NCBI GenBank assembly: GCA_014695255.1
Contig: JACJNX010000064.1
Location: forward strand, 124,001 to 188,000
Origin: Cyanobacteria bacterium FACHB-63
GTDB taxonomy: Bacteria; Cyanobacteriota; Cyanobacteriia; Leptolyngbyales; Leptolyngbyaceae
Reading direction: 5' to 3'
DNA length: 64,000 nt
Made by a program: the position numbers and the translations under genes. This document shows positions 51,384 through 60,416 of this stretch, in pieces. Each line of letters starts with the position of its first letter. The stretch's first letter is position 1. The notes beneath the pieces are model-generated. The model searched no databases. It was given only the letters and a program-made list of their open reading frames with translations, and was not told the origin of the DNA.

Positions 51384-52649
51384 TTAAAGCGATAAACTCG
51401 TTTTCTCGACAAAGCTTTTGACCTTCGTATCAATCTCACGCAGATAAATCAACCAGACGTTTTGAACCGGCTGAGTCAACGTTTGCACCAGCGCCGAAAG
51501 CTCTCCAATTTCTCGCAATCCAGCCGTTGTTTGAATATTAATTCCACGATCGTACAGCGTATATCCCCGTTTCACAGCAATTCTTAAACCGCAATAAACC
51601 GTTGAATCAAATCCGGCTTGATCTGTCCAATATTGCGCCTTTTCTAGCAATAACGTTCGATCGCTCTCCTCTAACTGCGAAATATCCAAAGCCTTGAGTA
51701 AATCCCGGTTAAGAAAACGCCGAGACAAATCCGACAAAATCGCGTCCTCGTGCGTTTGCCACTGTTGTAAATGATAGATAAACGTTCCATCATCGGTCGC
51801 TAAATATTGCGCTAATTCAATTTGATTACACTCTTGATTTAGCCAAGCTTTTACGTTCTGATCTGCGTTTAAATTGCCAAGTTTGAATTGATATCTTGCC
51901 TGCTCAAATACTTTCAACAATACCCAAGTTGCAGCCACATTTTTACGATGGTTATACACCTGAGCATACATAAAATAACGCACGATCAAATAATGCTCGA
52001 TCGCTGCCATTCCCTTACGCGCAACTACTAACTGCTGCGTCACCGGATCGTATCTCAACGCCATCAGAATTCGATCCAGATCAATTCGCCCGTAAGATGC
52101 CCCAGTAAAGTAACTGTCTCGCATTAAATAATCAATGCGATCGCAATCCAACTGACTTGAAACTAACTGCCAAATCAACGGTAGCGGATATTTCTTCAGT
52201 AAAACTGCTTCAATTTGATCAATAAAATCTGGTGAAACACGATCGAACAATTCCCGAATCGGCTTCGACTCCCGCAGAATTCGCCGCGTCCAAACCTCAT
52301 GATCGCTACCAAAAATTTCCTCAGCCGTGTGGCTAAACGCACCATGCCCAATATCGTGCAGCAATGCGGCACACAGCAGCACCGTTCGATGTGGCGCAAG
52401 CTGTGGATAATCCCGCGCCATGCGGTCGAATGCCCGTCTTGCCACCGCCATCACGCCTAATGAATGCGTAAACCTCGATCCTTCTGCTCCATGAAACGTC
52501 AAACTAGCAGGACCTAGCTGCCGAATCCGCCGCAACCGCTGAAACGCAGGAGTATCAATCAATTGAATCAAAAGCGCCTCAGTCGAATCGCTCCAATTCA
52601 GCGCGATCGCTCCATGTAGCGGATCATGATAGACGCGCTCAAAGCTCAC
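51384..52649 (-). CDS. HD-domain phosphohydrolase (dNTPase/SAMHD1-like)
   Basis: A 421-residue protein. VYHDPLHGAIALN, FQRLRRIRQLGPASLTFHGA, RFTHSLGVMAVARRAFDRMA (His), AALLHDIGHGAFSHTAEEIF (His-Asp) and LVSSQLDCDRIDYLMRDSYF (Asp) give the four metal ligands of the SAMHD1/YdhJ-like HD group, which hydrolyse (d)NTPs or related nucleotides. The activity is not proven for this branch. Translation starts at a GTG that overlaps the TGA of the upstream protease gene (GTGA), showing coupling. It lacks an added SAM domain. Confidence 0.88.
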   Translation of the reverse strand: MSFERVYHDPLHGAIALNWSDSTEALLIQLIDTPAFQRLRRIRQLGPASLTFHGAEGSRFTHSLGVMAVARRAFDRMARDYPQLAPHRTVLLCAALLHDIGHGAFSHTAEEIFGSDHEVWTRRILRESKPIRELFDRVSPDFIDQIEAVLLKKYPLPLIWQLVSSQLDCDRIDYLMRDSYFTGASYGRIDLDRILMALRYDPVTQQLVVARKGMAAIEHYLIVRYFMYAQVYNHRKNVAATWVLLKVFEQARYQFKLGNLNADQNVKAWLNQECNQIELAQYLATDDGTFIYHLQQWQTHEDAILSDLSRRFLNRDLLKALDISQLEESDRTLLLEKAQYWTDQAGFDSTVYCGLRIAVKRGYTLYDRGINIQTTAGLREIGELSALVQTLTQPVQNVWLIYLREIDTKVKSFVEKTSLSL

Positions 52650-53890
52650 TTCGCTCCTGCCACAAGAGAAGTCTCAGACAACATATCGATCGCCGCTTGA
52701 TACTGCTTATCCAACGGTGTTCCAATCTGCTCGATCGTCATCGACTGATCCAAAGGAACAATACGATCGGGCTGAATTCCTAAGCGATTAATGTCTGTAT
52801 GATTGGGTGTCTCATATTTCGCAACCGTCACCGCCAACCCTGCACCATCTGATAAATCAAACAGCGATTGAATCAAGCCCTTCCCAAAGGTCTTTTCACC
52901 CAAGATCGTCGCCCGTCCGTTATCTTGCAGCGCCCCCGCTAAAATCTCGCTCGCACTAGCAGTCCCTTGATTGACTAACACGACCAGCGGATCTTGAGTT
53001 AATGCTTTGCCCGTCGCCTCAAAGCTGCCGATCGTTCCTTGGCGATTCACGGTGTAAACGATCTCGCCTTCATTCAGCCACAATCGCGCAATTTCAATTC
53101 CCGCATTCAGCAGTCCACCCGGATTGTTTCGCAAATCGAGAACATAGCGATCGACTCCATCGCGCTCTAGTTTTGCGATCGCGTGAGCCACTTCCATTGT
53201 TGCGTTCGCATTAAACTGGCTCAATCGCAAATATCCAATCTTTGATCCATCCGCTTGAGGGCGCAACTCTGCAATCACCGGATTCACTTCAATTCGATCG
53301 CGCACCAAATCAAACTCGCGTTCAACCCCATCCTCGCGAGCGATCGTCAAAGTGACATGACTCCCCACAACGCCGCGCATTCTTTCGGCAGCTTCATCAA
53401 GGCTCAGTCCTTCGGTCGTCACATCATCAATTTTTAGAATCTTGTCCCCTGCAAGAAGCCCGGACTTGGCAGCAGGAGAACCCACGATCGGCGAAATCAC
53501 CTTCAGTCGCTTAGTTTCAACATCCAGCGCAATCTGCAATCCAACACCCGTCAACTCACCGGACGTGCTCGTTTGCAAGCTGCGGTATTGATCTGGCTTT
53601 AATAGCCTGGTAAACGGATCGTCCAGCACGGCTAGCATCTGTGAAATCACACCATACGTTGCCTCTCGATTCGGCATCGATTGCTTCAGATACTTCTCCC
53701 GTAGCGCCCACCAATTCTTATGATTGAACGTTGGATCAACATACGCTCGATCGATAATTCGCCACACTTCGTTAAGTAACTTCTGCTCCTCGGTCAGCGC
53801 TGTTGCAGGGGCTGCCATCAACAAGAGCGCAGCCGCGATCGACAATCCAATGATTGTCACTGAGCGAAGCCAAATGAATCGTTTTTCCAT
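52646..53890 (-). CDS. C-terminal processing protease (CtpA/S41 family)
   Basis: A 414-residue exported S41 peptidase. A signal peptide ends at about ATALT; the PDZ domain (GVGLQIALDVETKRLKVISP, LAGDKILKIDDVTTEG) spans about 110-190; the catalytic part has GYLRLSQFNANA, DLRNNPGGLL, VNQGTASASEI with Ser312 and GEKTFGKG with Lys337, the Ser-Lys dyad 25 residues apart as in plant D1 protease. Cyanobacteria have up to three paralogues; CtpA cuts the D1 precursor of photosystem II. Which paralogue this is cannot be told. The HD gene overlaps its stop by four bases. Confidence 0.9.
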   Translation of the reverse strand: MEKRFIWLRSVTIIGLSIAAALLLMAAPATALTEEQKLLNEVWRIIDRAYVDPTFNHKNWWALREKYLKQSMPNREATYGVISQMLAVLDDPFTRLLKPDQYRSLQTSTSGELTGVGLQIALDVETKRLKVISPIVGSPAAKSGLLAGDKILKIDDVTTEGLSLDEAAERMRGVVGSHVTLTIAREDGVEREFDLVRDRIEVNPVIAELRPQADGSKIGYLRLSQFNANATMEVAHAIAKLERDGVDRYVLDLRNNPGGLLNAGIEIARLWLNEGEIVYTVNRQGTIGSFEATGKALTQDPLVVLVNQGTASASEILAGALQDNGRATILGEKTFGKGLIQSLFDLSDGAGLAVTVAKYETPNHTDINRLGIQPDRIVPLDQSMTIEQIGTPLDKQYQAAIDMLSETSLVAGAK

Positions 53891-54152
53891 AGCGATCGAT
53901 AGTAGCGCTAAATCCAGCGATTTGAAGGAGCAAAATCCCAGTATGATTCACTTTGCCAGAGAAGGCCAAATCCGACAAAAGTTTTGCGAAACGAAATTAT
54001 TCTTTACAAAGGCTTAAGCTTATCGATCGTCGATCAAACCGCCACAAAATCGGCAAAAACCCTGATAAATTGCCTCTTCTTGCTAAGAAATCCACACTAT
54101 GGATGTGTTACATTTTTTATGAACAGCAATCATCTTTAGGAACGCTTGCTTT

Positions 54153-54800
54153 ATGGCAAATGTGTATGACTGGTTCGATGAGCGCCTCGAAATTGGAGCG
54201 CTTGCCGAAGACGTAACCAGCAAGTACGTGCCTCCCCACGTCAACATCTTCTATTGCTTGGGCGGCATTACGCTGGTGTGCTTTTTGATCCAGTTTGCGA
54301 CTGGATTCGCAATGACTTTCTACTACAAGCCAACCGTTGCCGAAGCATTTTCTTCCGTTCAGTACATCATGAACGAAGTCAACTTTGGCTGGCTGATTCG
54401 CTCCGTCCACCGCTGGTCTGCCAGCATGATGGTGTTGATGATGATTCTGCACGTGTTCCGCGTATACCTCACCGGTGGCTTCAAAAAGCCGCGTGAGCTG
54501 ACCTGGGTAACGGGTGTCGTTCTTGCAGTTATTACCGTTTCCTTCGGTGTGACGGGCTACTCGCTGCCTTGGGATCAAGTTGGCTACTGGGCGGTGAAAA
54601 TCGTGTCAGGTGTGCCTGAAGCGATTCCCGTTGTTGGAACCCTGATTGCAGATTTGCTGCGGGGTGGTGCAAGCGTCGGTCAATCGACCTTAACTCGCTA
54701 CTACAGCGCTCACACCTTTGTCTTACCTTGGTTGATCGCCGTCTTTATGTTGGCGCACTTCCTGATGATCCGAAAGCAAGGAATTTCAGGCCCGTTGTAA
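54153..54800 (+). CDS. petB: Cytochrome b6
   Basis: A 215-residue thylakoid protein of four helices. [32 protein letters not shown] (Cys-35 for heme ci), [20 protein letters not shown] and [20 protein letters not shown] give the His ligands of the two b hemes; ISGPL ends it. It forms the core of cytochrome b6f, moving electrons from plastoquinol to plastocyanin. petD follows 105 bases later. The 262-base gap upstream is AT-rich close to the gene, but I do not commit to a promoter. Confidence 0.98.
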   Translation: MANVYDWFDERLEIGALAEDVTSKYVPPHVNIFYCLGGITLVCFLIQFATGFAMTFYYKPTVAEAFSSVQYIMNEVNFGWLIRSVHRWSASMMVLMMILHVFRVYLTGGFKKPRELTWVTGVVLAVITVSFGVTGYSLPWDQVGYWAVKIVSGVPEAIPVVGTLIADLLRGGASVGQSTLTRYYSAHTFVLPWLIAVFMLAHFLMIRKQGISGPL

Positions 54801-54810
54801 GAATTTTTTG

Positions 54811-54859
54811 GATTCGGGACTTTAGAATTGCGCTTAAGATAAGTTTAAAGTCTCGAATT
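54811..54859 (+). promoter_or_regulatory. Stem-loop between petB and petD
   Basis: ATTCGGGACTTTA at 54812-54824 pairs with TAAAGTCTCGAAT at 54846-54858, with one G-T wobble, across 21 bases. No T run follows. It may protect the petB 3' end after cleavage or tune petD, rather than end transcription. Confidence 0.55.
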
Positions 54860-54905
54860 CAAAAGTGTTTTGCTGATCTCTAGAGTTAAGGAGAGCCTTT
54901 GTTAA

Positions 54906-55388
54906 ATGGCAACGATTAAAAAGCCGGATCTTAGCGATCCTCAATTGCGTGCGAAGTTGGCGAAAGGTATGGGTCACAACTACTATGGTGAACCTGCTTG
55001 GCCCAACGATTTGTTGTATATTTTCCCGGTCGTGATTTTAGGCACGATCGCGCTTTGTGTGGGTTTGGCAGTGCTTGACCCTGCTATGAACGGTGAGCCT
55101 GCAAATCCGTTTGCAACGCCGCTCGAAATTCTGCCTGAGTGGTATCTGTACCCTGTCTTCAACATTCTCCGCCTAGTGCCGAACAAGCTCTTGGGTGTGG
55201 TGTTGATGGGTTCTGTGCCTCTGGGCTTGATTGCCGTTCCGTTCATCGAAAACGTCAACAAGTTCCAAAATCCCTTCCGTCGTCCGGTTGCGATGGCGGT
55301 ATTCCTGTTTGGAACCTTTGTCACGATGTGGCTCGGAATTGGTGCAATCTTCCCGGTGAGCCAAGGCTTGACCCTCGGATTGTTCTAA
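54906..55388 (+). CDS. petD: Cytochrome b6f complex subunit IV
   Basis: A 160-residue protein with [59 protein letters not shown] (the PEWY quinol-oxidation motif) and [17 protein letters not shown]. It completes, with cytochrome b6, the equivalent of cytochrome b. A GGAG lies unusually far (about 12-14 bases) before the ATG. petBD is the standard cyanobacterial pair; petL lies 53 kb away. Confidence 0.98.
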   Translation: MATIKKPDLSDPQLRAKLAKGMGHNYYGEPAWPNDLLYIFPVVILGTIALCVGLAVLDPAMNGEPANPFATPLEILPEWYLYPVFNILRLVPNKLLGVVLMGSVPLGLIAVPFIENVNKFQNPFRRPVAMAVFLFGTFVTMWLGIGAIFPVSQGLTLGLF

Positions 55389-55404
55389 ATTAATTTGAAT
55401 TTGA

Positions 55405-55450
55405 TGCCTGCTGGGTGGTTTGAAGAGATTCAAGCTGTTTGGCAGGCATT
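55405..55450 (+). terminator. Terminator of petBD
   Basis: ATGCCTGC at 55405-55412 pairs with GCAGGCAT at 55443-55450, enclosing TTGAA-GAGA-TTCAA as an inner hairpin. TCTCTTTAG follows. It lies 16 bases beyond the petD stop. Confidence 0.6.
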
Positions 55451-55469
55451 CTCTTTAGGAGGATGTTTG

Positions 55470-55825
55470 ATGTCTTCAAGGCTTCTTACGCCCGAAGAGT
55501 ATCTAGATTTGGAAGCAGATGCAGAATTCAGAAGTGATTATGATGCAGGATGAGTTACACCTAAGCTTGGTGGAACGGTAAACCATAATCTCATTTGTGG
55601 GAATTGCTGTTGTCTTCTGAAGCTGGCACTGAAGGAGCAAGACTACAAGATCTTTGTAATCGATATCAAAATCAGATTGCGATCGATCACTTCTACAAAA
55701 CCCAGCCGAAACATTGGCAGATCGATCAATTCGATGAGCAAGACACAGAAATTAAACTGCGATCGGTTGAAGCAACATTGTTAATTGCCGATATCTACGA
55801 AAAAGTACAGTTTAGTGAACTCTAA
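55470..55825 (+). pseudogene. Uma2-family gene, inactivated
   Basis: A strong AGGAGG precedes the ATG at 55470, and the frame reads MSSRLLTPEEYLDLEADAEF, then stops at a TGA after 27 codons. Beyond it, KLGGTVNHNLICGN and LKEQDYKIFVIDIKIR are recognisable Uma2 segments in the same frame; the C-terminal part (HFYKTQPKHWQIDQFDEQDT and the rest to 55825) is in another frame. The middle with the catalytic residues is missing. So the gene has a stop, a frameshift and an internal deletion. An intact relative is at 38258. Confidence 0.82.
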
Positions 55826-55906
55826 AAAAAGCTAAGTTTTTTACCTTGCCGACTGGTGACATTTGATAGAGTAAGCAAATCTACGCTGATTCAAGGCTTT
55901 TCAATC

Positions 55907-56899
55907 ATGGACGCGGCTCAACTGATTCCGATTTTTGCAACAGCGATCGCAACTTCAACTCCCTTAGTATTTGCCACGCTTGGAGAAACGATCGGAGAAC
56001 GGGCAGGAGTGATTAACCTTTCGGCAGAAGGCACAATTTTGATGGGTGCCATGACCGGATTTGCGATCGCGAAAACGCTCGAAGCCACTGGAACCGTTCC
56101 AAGCTTGCTGATGGGATTTATCGGAGCAGGATTAGTCGGAGCCACGATCGCGCTGATTGTGGCATTTGGAGCGCTGACACTGAAACAGTCTCAAGTCGCG
56201 ATCGGGTTTGTGCTGACGCTGTTGGGTGCGAGTTTGTCGTCGTTTCTAGGAAATCCATTTGTGCGAATTCCAGGACCAACCGTTCCAAGTTTTCGGGTTC
56301 CGCTACTGCAAAATATTCCGTTGATTGGGCAGTTATTTTTTCAAAGTGATTTGCTTGTTTATCTCAGTTATTTGTCGATCGCGCTCGTTTGGATTTATTT
56401 CTATCGGACTCGCGCTGGATTGATGTTAAGAGCGATCGGAGAGCAACCAAATGCAGCATTTGCTAGAGGAACGAATGTTGTTTTGATGCGCTACATTTAC
56501 ACCTTGATTGGTGGCGCAATGATGGGAATGGCTGGAGCAGCATTCTCACTAAATTTCAAAGCAGGATGGAGTCAGTTGCATACGGCAGGATATGGGTGGA
56601 TTGCGTTAGCGATCGTCATCTTCGGCGGCTGGAATCCACTTAGAGTTGCAATTAGCTGTTATCTGTTTGGAATTTTGCAATCGCTGGCGGGTGTGGCTCA
56701 AAGTACGATTCCAGATGTTCCGACTCAAGTGTTTACCGTTGCACCATTTCTATTGATGATTTTATTGTTAGTTTTGACTTCGAGCGATTGGCTAGAGCGA
56801 TTGCTAAAACTATTACCTTCCCCGATCGACAACACGGCATCAGAACTGATTCGGAGTACGCCGCCTGCTGCGTTAGGGAAGGTATTTGAACAGGATTAG
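55907..56899 (+). CDS. BMP-type (nucleoside) ABC transporter permease, single
   Basis: A 330-residue permease of the ribose/galactose/simple-sugar branch that serves BMP-family nucleoside importers (YufQ/NupQ type): ATLGETIGERAGVINLSAEG, QSQVAIGFVLTLLGASLSSF, RAGLMLRAIGEQPNAAFARG, HTAGYGWIALAIVIFGGWNP. It has about eight helices. Normally it works with a second permease, an ATPase and a BMP lipoprotein, none of which is here. The start is the ATG at 55907. Its stop shares four bases (TTAG) with that of the convergent methyltransferase gene. Confidence 0.88.
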   Translation: MDAAQLIPIFATAIATSTPLVFATLGETIGERAGVINLSAEGTILMGAMTGFAIAKTLEATGTVPSLLMGFIGAGLVGATIALIVAFGALTLKQSQVAIGFVLTLLGASLSSFLGNPFVRIPGPTVPSFRVPLLQNIPLIGQLFFQSDLLVYLSYLSIALVWIYFYRTRAGLMLRAIGEQPNAAFARGTNVVLMRYIYTLIGGAMMGMAGAAFSLNFKAGWSQLHTAGYGWIALAIVIFGGWNPLRVAISCYLFGILQSLAGVAQSTIPDVPTQVFTVAPFLLMILLLVLTSSDWLERLLKLLPSPIDNTASELIRSTPPAALGKVFEQD

Positions 56900-58077
56900 C
56901 AGCAGCTTGAGGAGCTACAGCCGTCGCCGTTGGACTGCTCGATCGTCTCACGATAATCTGTGCCTTTAGTCACGCGCGGATCACGAAACGCATCGCCGGA
57001 GCAATCAAACGGTTTTGCTAACTGGAATGAAACTGAATCACGCGGCGGAACCGGAATGATATCAGAATGATAAGCGCCGTTGGGATTGGTGTAGATTTGA
57101 AACGTTTTATCACACACTGCCATGCGTTCACCCCGATAGAGAGTGTGTCCGTCGTCATCTTGCACCGCCTTCCAAGGGCCGCGATAAATCACAGCCTGAT
57201 TGCGCTCCCAGCACTCACCTTGTTTCCCTTTGAACGCTTGAACGGTGAGCGATCGAAACTCCACGCCATCGATCACTTGCCACGGTTCAGTCTGACGCGC
57301 CAGAATTTCGATTCCGTAGAATCCTGCCTGATCAAACATTTCAAGAAACTCATTCTCGCGGAATGCGCCTGCAATACAGCCGCTCCAGAGTTCCGGATCG
57401 TTCAAAATCTTCTCAGTCGGAGCTTCATCACAAACAATGTCTGAGATTACAGCGCGTCCACCCCGTTTGAGAACACGAAAGATTTCCTGAAACAACTGTT
57501 TTTTATCTTGAGGACGAACAAGATTGAGAACACAATTGGAAATTACAGCGTCAACGCTATCCGTCGCAATTAAGGGCTGAGTTTGACGTAAGCGATCGCA
57601 CTCTGCCTCCAGTGCTGCAATCTGATCTACGGAATGAATCGGATGCTGTTCGAGCCACTGTTGCACCAAGTCTAAATTCAGCGCTAGGTCTTGAATCTTA
57701 CCTTTTACGAATGCAACGTTCTCGTACCCTAGCTTCTCGCTCATAGGCACAAGATACTTGCGCGATAAATTGAGCATTTCATCGTTCATATCGACACCGA
57801 TGATTTTCCCAGTCGCGCCGACTTTTTGCGCCAGAATATAGCAGTTTTTTCCCGCTCCAGAACCGAGATCAACAACGGTTTCACCAGACCTGACATATCG
57901 AGTTGGATCACCACAGCCATAGTCTTTCTCGATGATTTCTTGCGGCAGAACTTCTAAATAGCGTTGATCGTAACCATCTGAGGGACAGCAAAGCGAGGCT
58001 TGGGGTTGCTGTGCGCCTGCTGCATACCGCTCTCGTACTGCTTGTTCTACGTCGTAGGGGAGTGTTGTGTCAGTCAT
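56896..58077 (-). CDS. arsM: Arsenite S-adenosylmethionine methyltransferase
   Basis: A 393-residue ArsM-type enzyme. C30/C31 (SLCCPSDGYD), C55 (DYGCGDPTRYV), C182 (DAVISNCVLNLV) and C234 (LWSGCIAGAFRENEF) match the four As(III)-binding or catalytic Cys of the family. VVDLGSGAGKNCYIL binds S-adenosylmethionine. The C-terminal part is the arsenite-methyltransferase extension and ends in a Cys-rich tail (CSSSSCC). Methylation gives volatile or less toxic arsenicals, or in cyanobacteria arsenosugar precursors. No arsR-arsB neighbours are seen; hppD lies 72 bases upstream. The end overlaps the permease stop by four bases. Confidence 0.9.
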   Translation of the reverse strand: MTDTTLPYDVEQAVRERYAAGAQQPQASLCCPSDGYDQRYLEVLPQEIIEKDYGCGDPTRYVRSGETVVDLGSGAGKNCYILAQKVGATGKIIGVDMNDEMLNLSRKYLVPMSEKLGYENVAFVKGKIQDLALNLDLVQQWLEQHPIHSVDQIAALEAECDRLRQTQPLIATDSVDAVISNCVLNLVRPQDKKQLFQEIFRVLKRGGRAVISDIVCDEAPTEKILNDPELWSGCIAGAFRENEFLEMFDQAGFYGIEILARQTEPWQVIDGVEFRSLTVQAFKGKQGECWERNQAVIYRGPWKAVQDDDGHTLYRGERMAVCDKTFQIYTNPNGAYHSDIIPVPPRDSVSFQLAKPFDCSGDAFRDPRVTKGTDYRETIEQSNGDGCSSSSCC

Positions 58078-58149
58078 ACCGAATCGTTCTCAATCACTGA
58101 GATCTAGTTTAGAAAATTGAATCAATTGATCCAGGATTGATCGCGGTTT

Positions 58150-59238
58150 CTAAAGATTTCCGCGTAAGGCTTGTTCTCGCTCGATCGCTTCAAACAAAGA
58201 TTTGAAATTTCCTTCACCAAATCCCTGCGAGCCATGCCGTTCAATGATTTCAAAAAATAAAGTCGGGCGATCCTGCACAGGGCGAGTAAAGATTTGCAGC
58301 AAATAGCCTTCACGATCGCGATCGACTAAAATCCCCAGTTCGGCTAATTGGTCGATCGATTGGTCAATCTTGCCAATTCGCGCCTCTAAATCTGCATAGT
58401 ACGATCGGGGAACGCTGAGAAACTCAATGCCTAAATTCTTCAGCTTTGTCACTGTATCAACAATGTTGTGAGTCAGATAAGCAACGTGTTGAACTCCCGC
58501 ACCGTGATTGTATTCTAGAAATTCCTGAATTTGAGATTTTCCTTTGCCGATCGCAGGTTCGTTAATGGGGAGTTTGATCGTACCTGTGGCATTCTGCATT
58601 ACAGAGGAAGTGAGTGCAGAGTACTCGGTCGTAATTGCTTTATCGTCAAACTGTATTAATAGATCTAATCCTAAGACGTTCTCAAAAAACTTCACCCAGC
58701 AATCCATTTTTCCTTTCTCAACGTTCCCAACAATGTGATCAATCTTGATTAATCCAGCATCTGTATGAGGTTGAGTTGAACGCGGAACAAATTCTGGAGC
58801 AAAAACGCCGTGATAACGATCGCGCTGCACGAATTTGATCAACGTATCGCCATATCCATAAATTGCAGCATAGCGATAAGTTCCCATTTCGTCTGATTCT
58901 TCGGTCACTGGAACTGCCATCAAAGCGCCCCGTGCCATGCTGATTTCAAACGCCCGATCGACATCCATCACCCTCAGCCCAATGATCGCGACATGATCGC
59001 CGTGTTTAGCAGTTTTAAGCGCGATCGGATGATCTGAATCCAGTGCAGAACTTAACACTAAGCGAATCTCGCCTTGCTGCATGACATAGGAGGCAACATC
59101 ACGGGTTCCGGTATCGAGTCCTCGGTAGGCGATCGACTGAAAACCAAAAGCGCGATCGTAAAACATCGCTGCTTGTTTTGCATTGCCGACATAAAGTTCT
59201 AAATGATCGAAAGCTTGAATCGAAACAGCATCACTCAT
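58150..59238 (-). CDS. hppD: 4-hydroxyphenylpyruvate dioxygenase
   Basis: A 362-residue enzyme forming homogentisate, for tocopherol or tyrosine breakdown. Two vicinal-oxygen-chelate halves: FDHLELYVGNAKQAAMFYDR in the first, then the iron ligands in KIDHIVGNVEKG (His), AGVQHVAYLTHNI (His) and LFFEIIERHGSQGFGEGNFK (Glu). The C-terminal SLFEAIEREQALRGNL closes the active site as in other HPPDs. I start at the ATG at 59238 where the similarity begins, four residues inside the longest frame. arsM follows on the same strand, without evident functional tie. Confidence 0.95.
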   Translation of the reverse strand: MSDAVSIQAFDHLELYVGNAKQAAMFYDRAFGFQSIAYRGLDTGTRDVASYVMQQGEIRLVLSSALDSDHPIALKTAKHGDHVAIIGLRVMDVDRAFEISMARGALMAVPVTEESDEMGTYRYAAIYGYGDTLIKFVQRDRYHGVFAPEFVPRSTQPHTDAGLIKIDHIVGNVEKGKMDCWVKFFENVLGLDLLIQFDDKAITTEYSALTSSVMQNATGTIKLPINEPAIGKGKSQIQEFLEYNHGAGVQHVAYLTHNIVDTVTKLKNLGIEFLSVPRSYYADLEARIGKIDQSIDQLAELGILVDRDREGYLLQIFTRPVQDRPTLFFEIIERHGSQGFGEGNFKSLFEAIEREQALRGNL

Positions 59239-59732
59239 GCACACCATCACTCGTAATTGAAGGCGACATCACAGAACTATGAAAATTCATATCATTTCGC
59301 AGCAAATAACCCTAGTTTTTTATCTAGAAATACAGAATTAGACTGAAAATCAGTTTAATTGTTTTATCAGGCTATGAGTAAATTTGGGACAATAAATATA
59401 CCTTTAGAGAGATTGCCAAAACTTTGTACTACCGTGCAAACTCACCCGAATTGATTTCAATACTCAATCATTCAGCTTTGTGTGAAGTTCTTGATAACTT
59501 TAGAATTGTTGTCGGCGATCGCTTTAACAATTCTGCTTGTACAAACTTTGCGTAGATTTAGAATTCGCTCACGTGTAGCTATTCCTGGTACTGCTCCAAG
59601 CTGAGCGCTTTAATTTCTGGTTGAGCTTGCATCGTTTCACGATGGGATTGAACTGCTTCTGTACCATTATCTATAGAATGTCTACCTATTGAGAACGATC
59701 TTAAAATTGCTCAAATCTTGCACACTAAACGA
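59239..59732. other. Gene-free interval before the ABM-type gene
   Basis: Roughly 490 bases, AT-rich near the hppD start. On the minus strand a short open stretch (about 59585-59665) reads SHRETMQAQPEIKALSLEQY and then stops; it looks protein-like and may be the tail of a lost gene, but has no start or support. Otherwise nothing recognisable. Confidence 0.4.
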
Positions 59733-60416
59733 ATGCTCAACACTGACCACGACGATCGCATTTTCTACTCCACGGTTGTTCTAGAATTCATCGTTCCCAA
59801 TGGCAACAAAGCTGCGTTTCGCAACTGGGTTCGGGCTTTGGAGCGGGGCGCTAAACGTCATTCAGGATTTCTTAGATATGATCTGTGTCCGCCGTTGCAA
59901 TGTGCAAATGGTGTAGTGAAATGGTATTCAATCGTTCATTTCGATACGCCCAATCACTTAAATGATTGGCTAGGCTCTGACGGTCGTGAACACTTGATCG
60001 AATCGGGGCAACAGATTTTTGAAGCTTATAAGTTCAAATCATTTACCACTGGATTAGAAGGATGGTTCTCAACCGAGGCAGGCGAAGAGCGATCGAGTTT
60101 AGGAGCGCCCCCCTGGAAACAAGTGCTGGCAGTCGTCTTAGGACTTTACCCGCTGGTGATGATCCAGATAAAACTGTTTTCGACTTATGATTGGCTAAAA
60201 TCGCTGCAATCGTGGTCGCCTGCGGTCATTACGCTGGTCAACAATATCATCATTTCTTCGCTACTCACCTGGGCAGTGATGCCGCAGATTACAAAACGGT
60301 TGAATTTTTGGCTACAGCCTGCCTTCCGCGATTCTAGGCGAAAAACAGACTTGATCGGGATTGCGATCGTTCTTGTTGCCTTCGTATTGATGGTTTCGCT
60401 ATTCAGCCGAATCTAA
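59733..60416 (+). CDS. COG3224-type antibiotic biosynthesis monooxygenase (ABM) fused to membrane domain
   Basis: A 227-residue protein. The first 100 residues are a ferredoxin-like ABM domain: [60 protein letters not shown]. After a linker ([12 protein letters not shown]) come three helices: [40 protein letters not shown] and [17 protein letters not shown]. This arrangement is that of the COG3224 group, whose function is unknown; the substrate would be near the membrane. I start at the ATG at 59733 rather than the TTG at 59718. Its TAA overlaps the TAG of the TPR gene in CTAA. Confidence 0.83.
   Translation: MLNTDHDDRIFYSTVVLEFIVPNGNKAAFRNWVRALERGAKRHSGFLRYDLCPPLQCANGVVKWYSIVHFDTPNHLNDWLGSDGREHLIESGQQIFEAYKFKSFTTGLEGWFSTEAGEERSSLGAPPWKQVLAVVLGLYPLVMIQIKLFSTYDWLKSLQSWSPAVITLVNNIIISSLLTWAVMPQITKRLNFWLQPAFRDSRRKTDLIGIAIVLVAFVLMVSLFSRI

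Noticed and set aside
59585-59665. Minus-strand stretch reading SHRETMQAQPEIKALSLEQY before a stop
   Set aside because: It looks protein-like but is too short, has no start, and cannot be assigned; noted only as a possible relic.
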